Of a stretch of 64,000 nucleotides of DNA, positions 63,663-64,000 are shown one piece after another. Every line of letters begins with the position of its first letter. The stretch's first letter is position 1. The translations under genes were made by a program, and so were the position numbers. The DNA lies in NCBI RefSeq assembly GCF_001050275.1, contig NZ_BBYA01000002.1:1-64000 (forward strand), written 5' to 3'. This DNA is from Leptolinea tardivitalis (GTDB lineage Bacteria; Chloroflexota; Anaerolineae; Anaerolineales; Anaerolineaceae). Under the pieces are notes generated by a model. It had not been told where the DNA came from. It ran no database searches and worked only from the letters and a program-made list of their open reading frames with translations.

Positions 63663-64000
63663 TGGCTATCTCTCTTTCCAGTTCTTCTTCTACGCGTGTT
63701 TGGATTTCAAATATCTGCCGATACATTCCGGTCTGGTTTATCAGTTCGGAATGAGTTCCCCGCTGGGTGATGCATCCTTTATCCATAACCAGAATCAGGT
63801 CAGCCGATTGAATACTCTGGATTCGATGTGCAATGATGAATGTCGTACGGTCTTTCATCAGGGATTGCAGGGCAGATTGTATTTCAGCTTCTGTTTCTGT
63901 ATCCACCGAAGATGTGGAATCGTCGAGGATTAGTATGCGGGGGTTTTTTAATAATGTGCGGGCAATGGCAATACGCTGTTTCTGACCGCCGGAAAGGGTT
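63649..64000 (-). CDS. ABC exporter, partner subunit, N-terminal part outside window
   Basis: Only the C-terminal ~116 residues lie in the window; the frame is open to base 64000. They show the signature TLSGGQKQRIAIAR, Walker B ILILDDSTSSVDTETE and switch His in IIAHR. Walker B has Asp (LDDS) where the catalytic Glu is normal, so this is the degenerate ATP site of the heterodimer, as is known in TM287-like subunits. It precedes and overlaps the gene at 61839-63662. Confidence 0.92.
   Translation of the reverse strand, partial: TLSGGQKQRIAIARTLLKNPRILILDDSTSSVDTETEAEIQSALQSLMKDRTTFIIAHRIQSIQSADLILVMDKGCITQRGTHSELINQTGMYRQIFEIQTRVEEELEREIASVRN

Noticed and set aside
1-64000. CRISPR arrays, rRNA genes, prophage
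   Set aside because: No regularly spaced repeats, rRNA-like sequence or phage structural genes were seen.

Overview
The window is ordinary bacterial chromosome with about 60 protein genes, one tRNA and no phage or CRISPR. It most likely comes from an anaerobic Chloroflexota bacterium of the Anaerolineae type. That is an inference from gene content: an FhaA/FhaB-like pair near a RodA/FtsW-PBP fusion, secreted lipoproteins with Thr/Pro (TPTPT-like) linkers, an oxygen-sensitive glycyl radical enzyme, and no lipopolysaccharide genes. The window opens inside a B12-binding radical SAM gene and closes inside an ABC exporter gene.

Layout. 1-17 kb is housekeeping: SDR, DUF503, folC, lon, a degenerate M23-like lipoprotein, a TetR-controlled ABC transporter, a coiled-coil gene, coaD, recG, a TIGR01777 epimerase-like gene and tyrS. 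17-24 kb holds cell-envelope and signalling genes: a RodA/FtsW protein fused to a PBP-like domain that has lost its catalytic motifs, mtnP, two FHA proteins, ybaK and a PHP phosphoesterase. 24-28 kb runs secG, an orphan solute-binding protein, a hypothetical, a PduO-type adenosyltransferase and DUF554. 28-39.4 kb is a long minus-strand block: DsbA-like, GNAT, TPR, HTH, CpaF ATPase, a response regulator, two histidine kinases, parB, parA, pfkB, zinc ribbon and PilZ. 39.4-46.9 kb has radC, a CHASE4 kinase with a degenerate HD-GYP response regulator, an ABC-F ATPase with an attenuator-like leader, and a membrane glycosyltransferase.

The centre of interest is 46.9-53.9 kb. After a tRNA(CAU) gene and its terminator lies one co-directional seven-gene operon that looks like a complete bacterial ubiquitin-type conjugation pathway: (1) an E1-like adenylating enzyme fused to a GntR DNA-binding domain; (2) a membrane protein ending in a RING-like zinc finger, a candidate E3; (3) an E2 with the HPN motif and a catalytic cysteine, fused at its N-terminus to a ubiquitin-like domain; (4) a free ubiquitin-like protein, about 68% identical to that fused domain and already ending in glycine; (5) a JAB/JAMM peptidase; (6) a multi-pass membrane protein with a divergent FHA domain; (7) a membrane-anchored von Willebrand A protein. 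The upstream region has a good sigma-70-type promoter, a 25-bp dyad that ends exactly at the E1 start codon (a candidate operator for the fused GntR domain), and two 19-bp direct repeats. RNA hairpins flank the free ubiquitin-like gene. Three of the seven products are membrane proteins, so modification may be organised at the membrane. The target and biological purpose cannot be read from the sequence.

After the operon come an IS-end-like palindrome, a PAS/GAF/GGDEF diguanylate cyclase, a glycyl radical enzyme with its activase (substrate unknown), a Gfo/Idh/MocA oxidoreductase and a heterodimeric ABC exporter. All family names are from reading motifs by eye; no database search was run.
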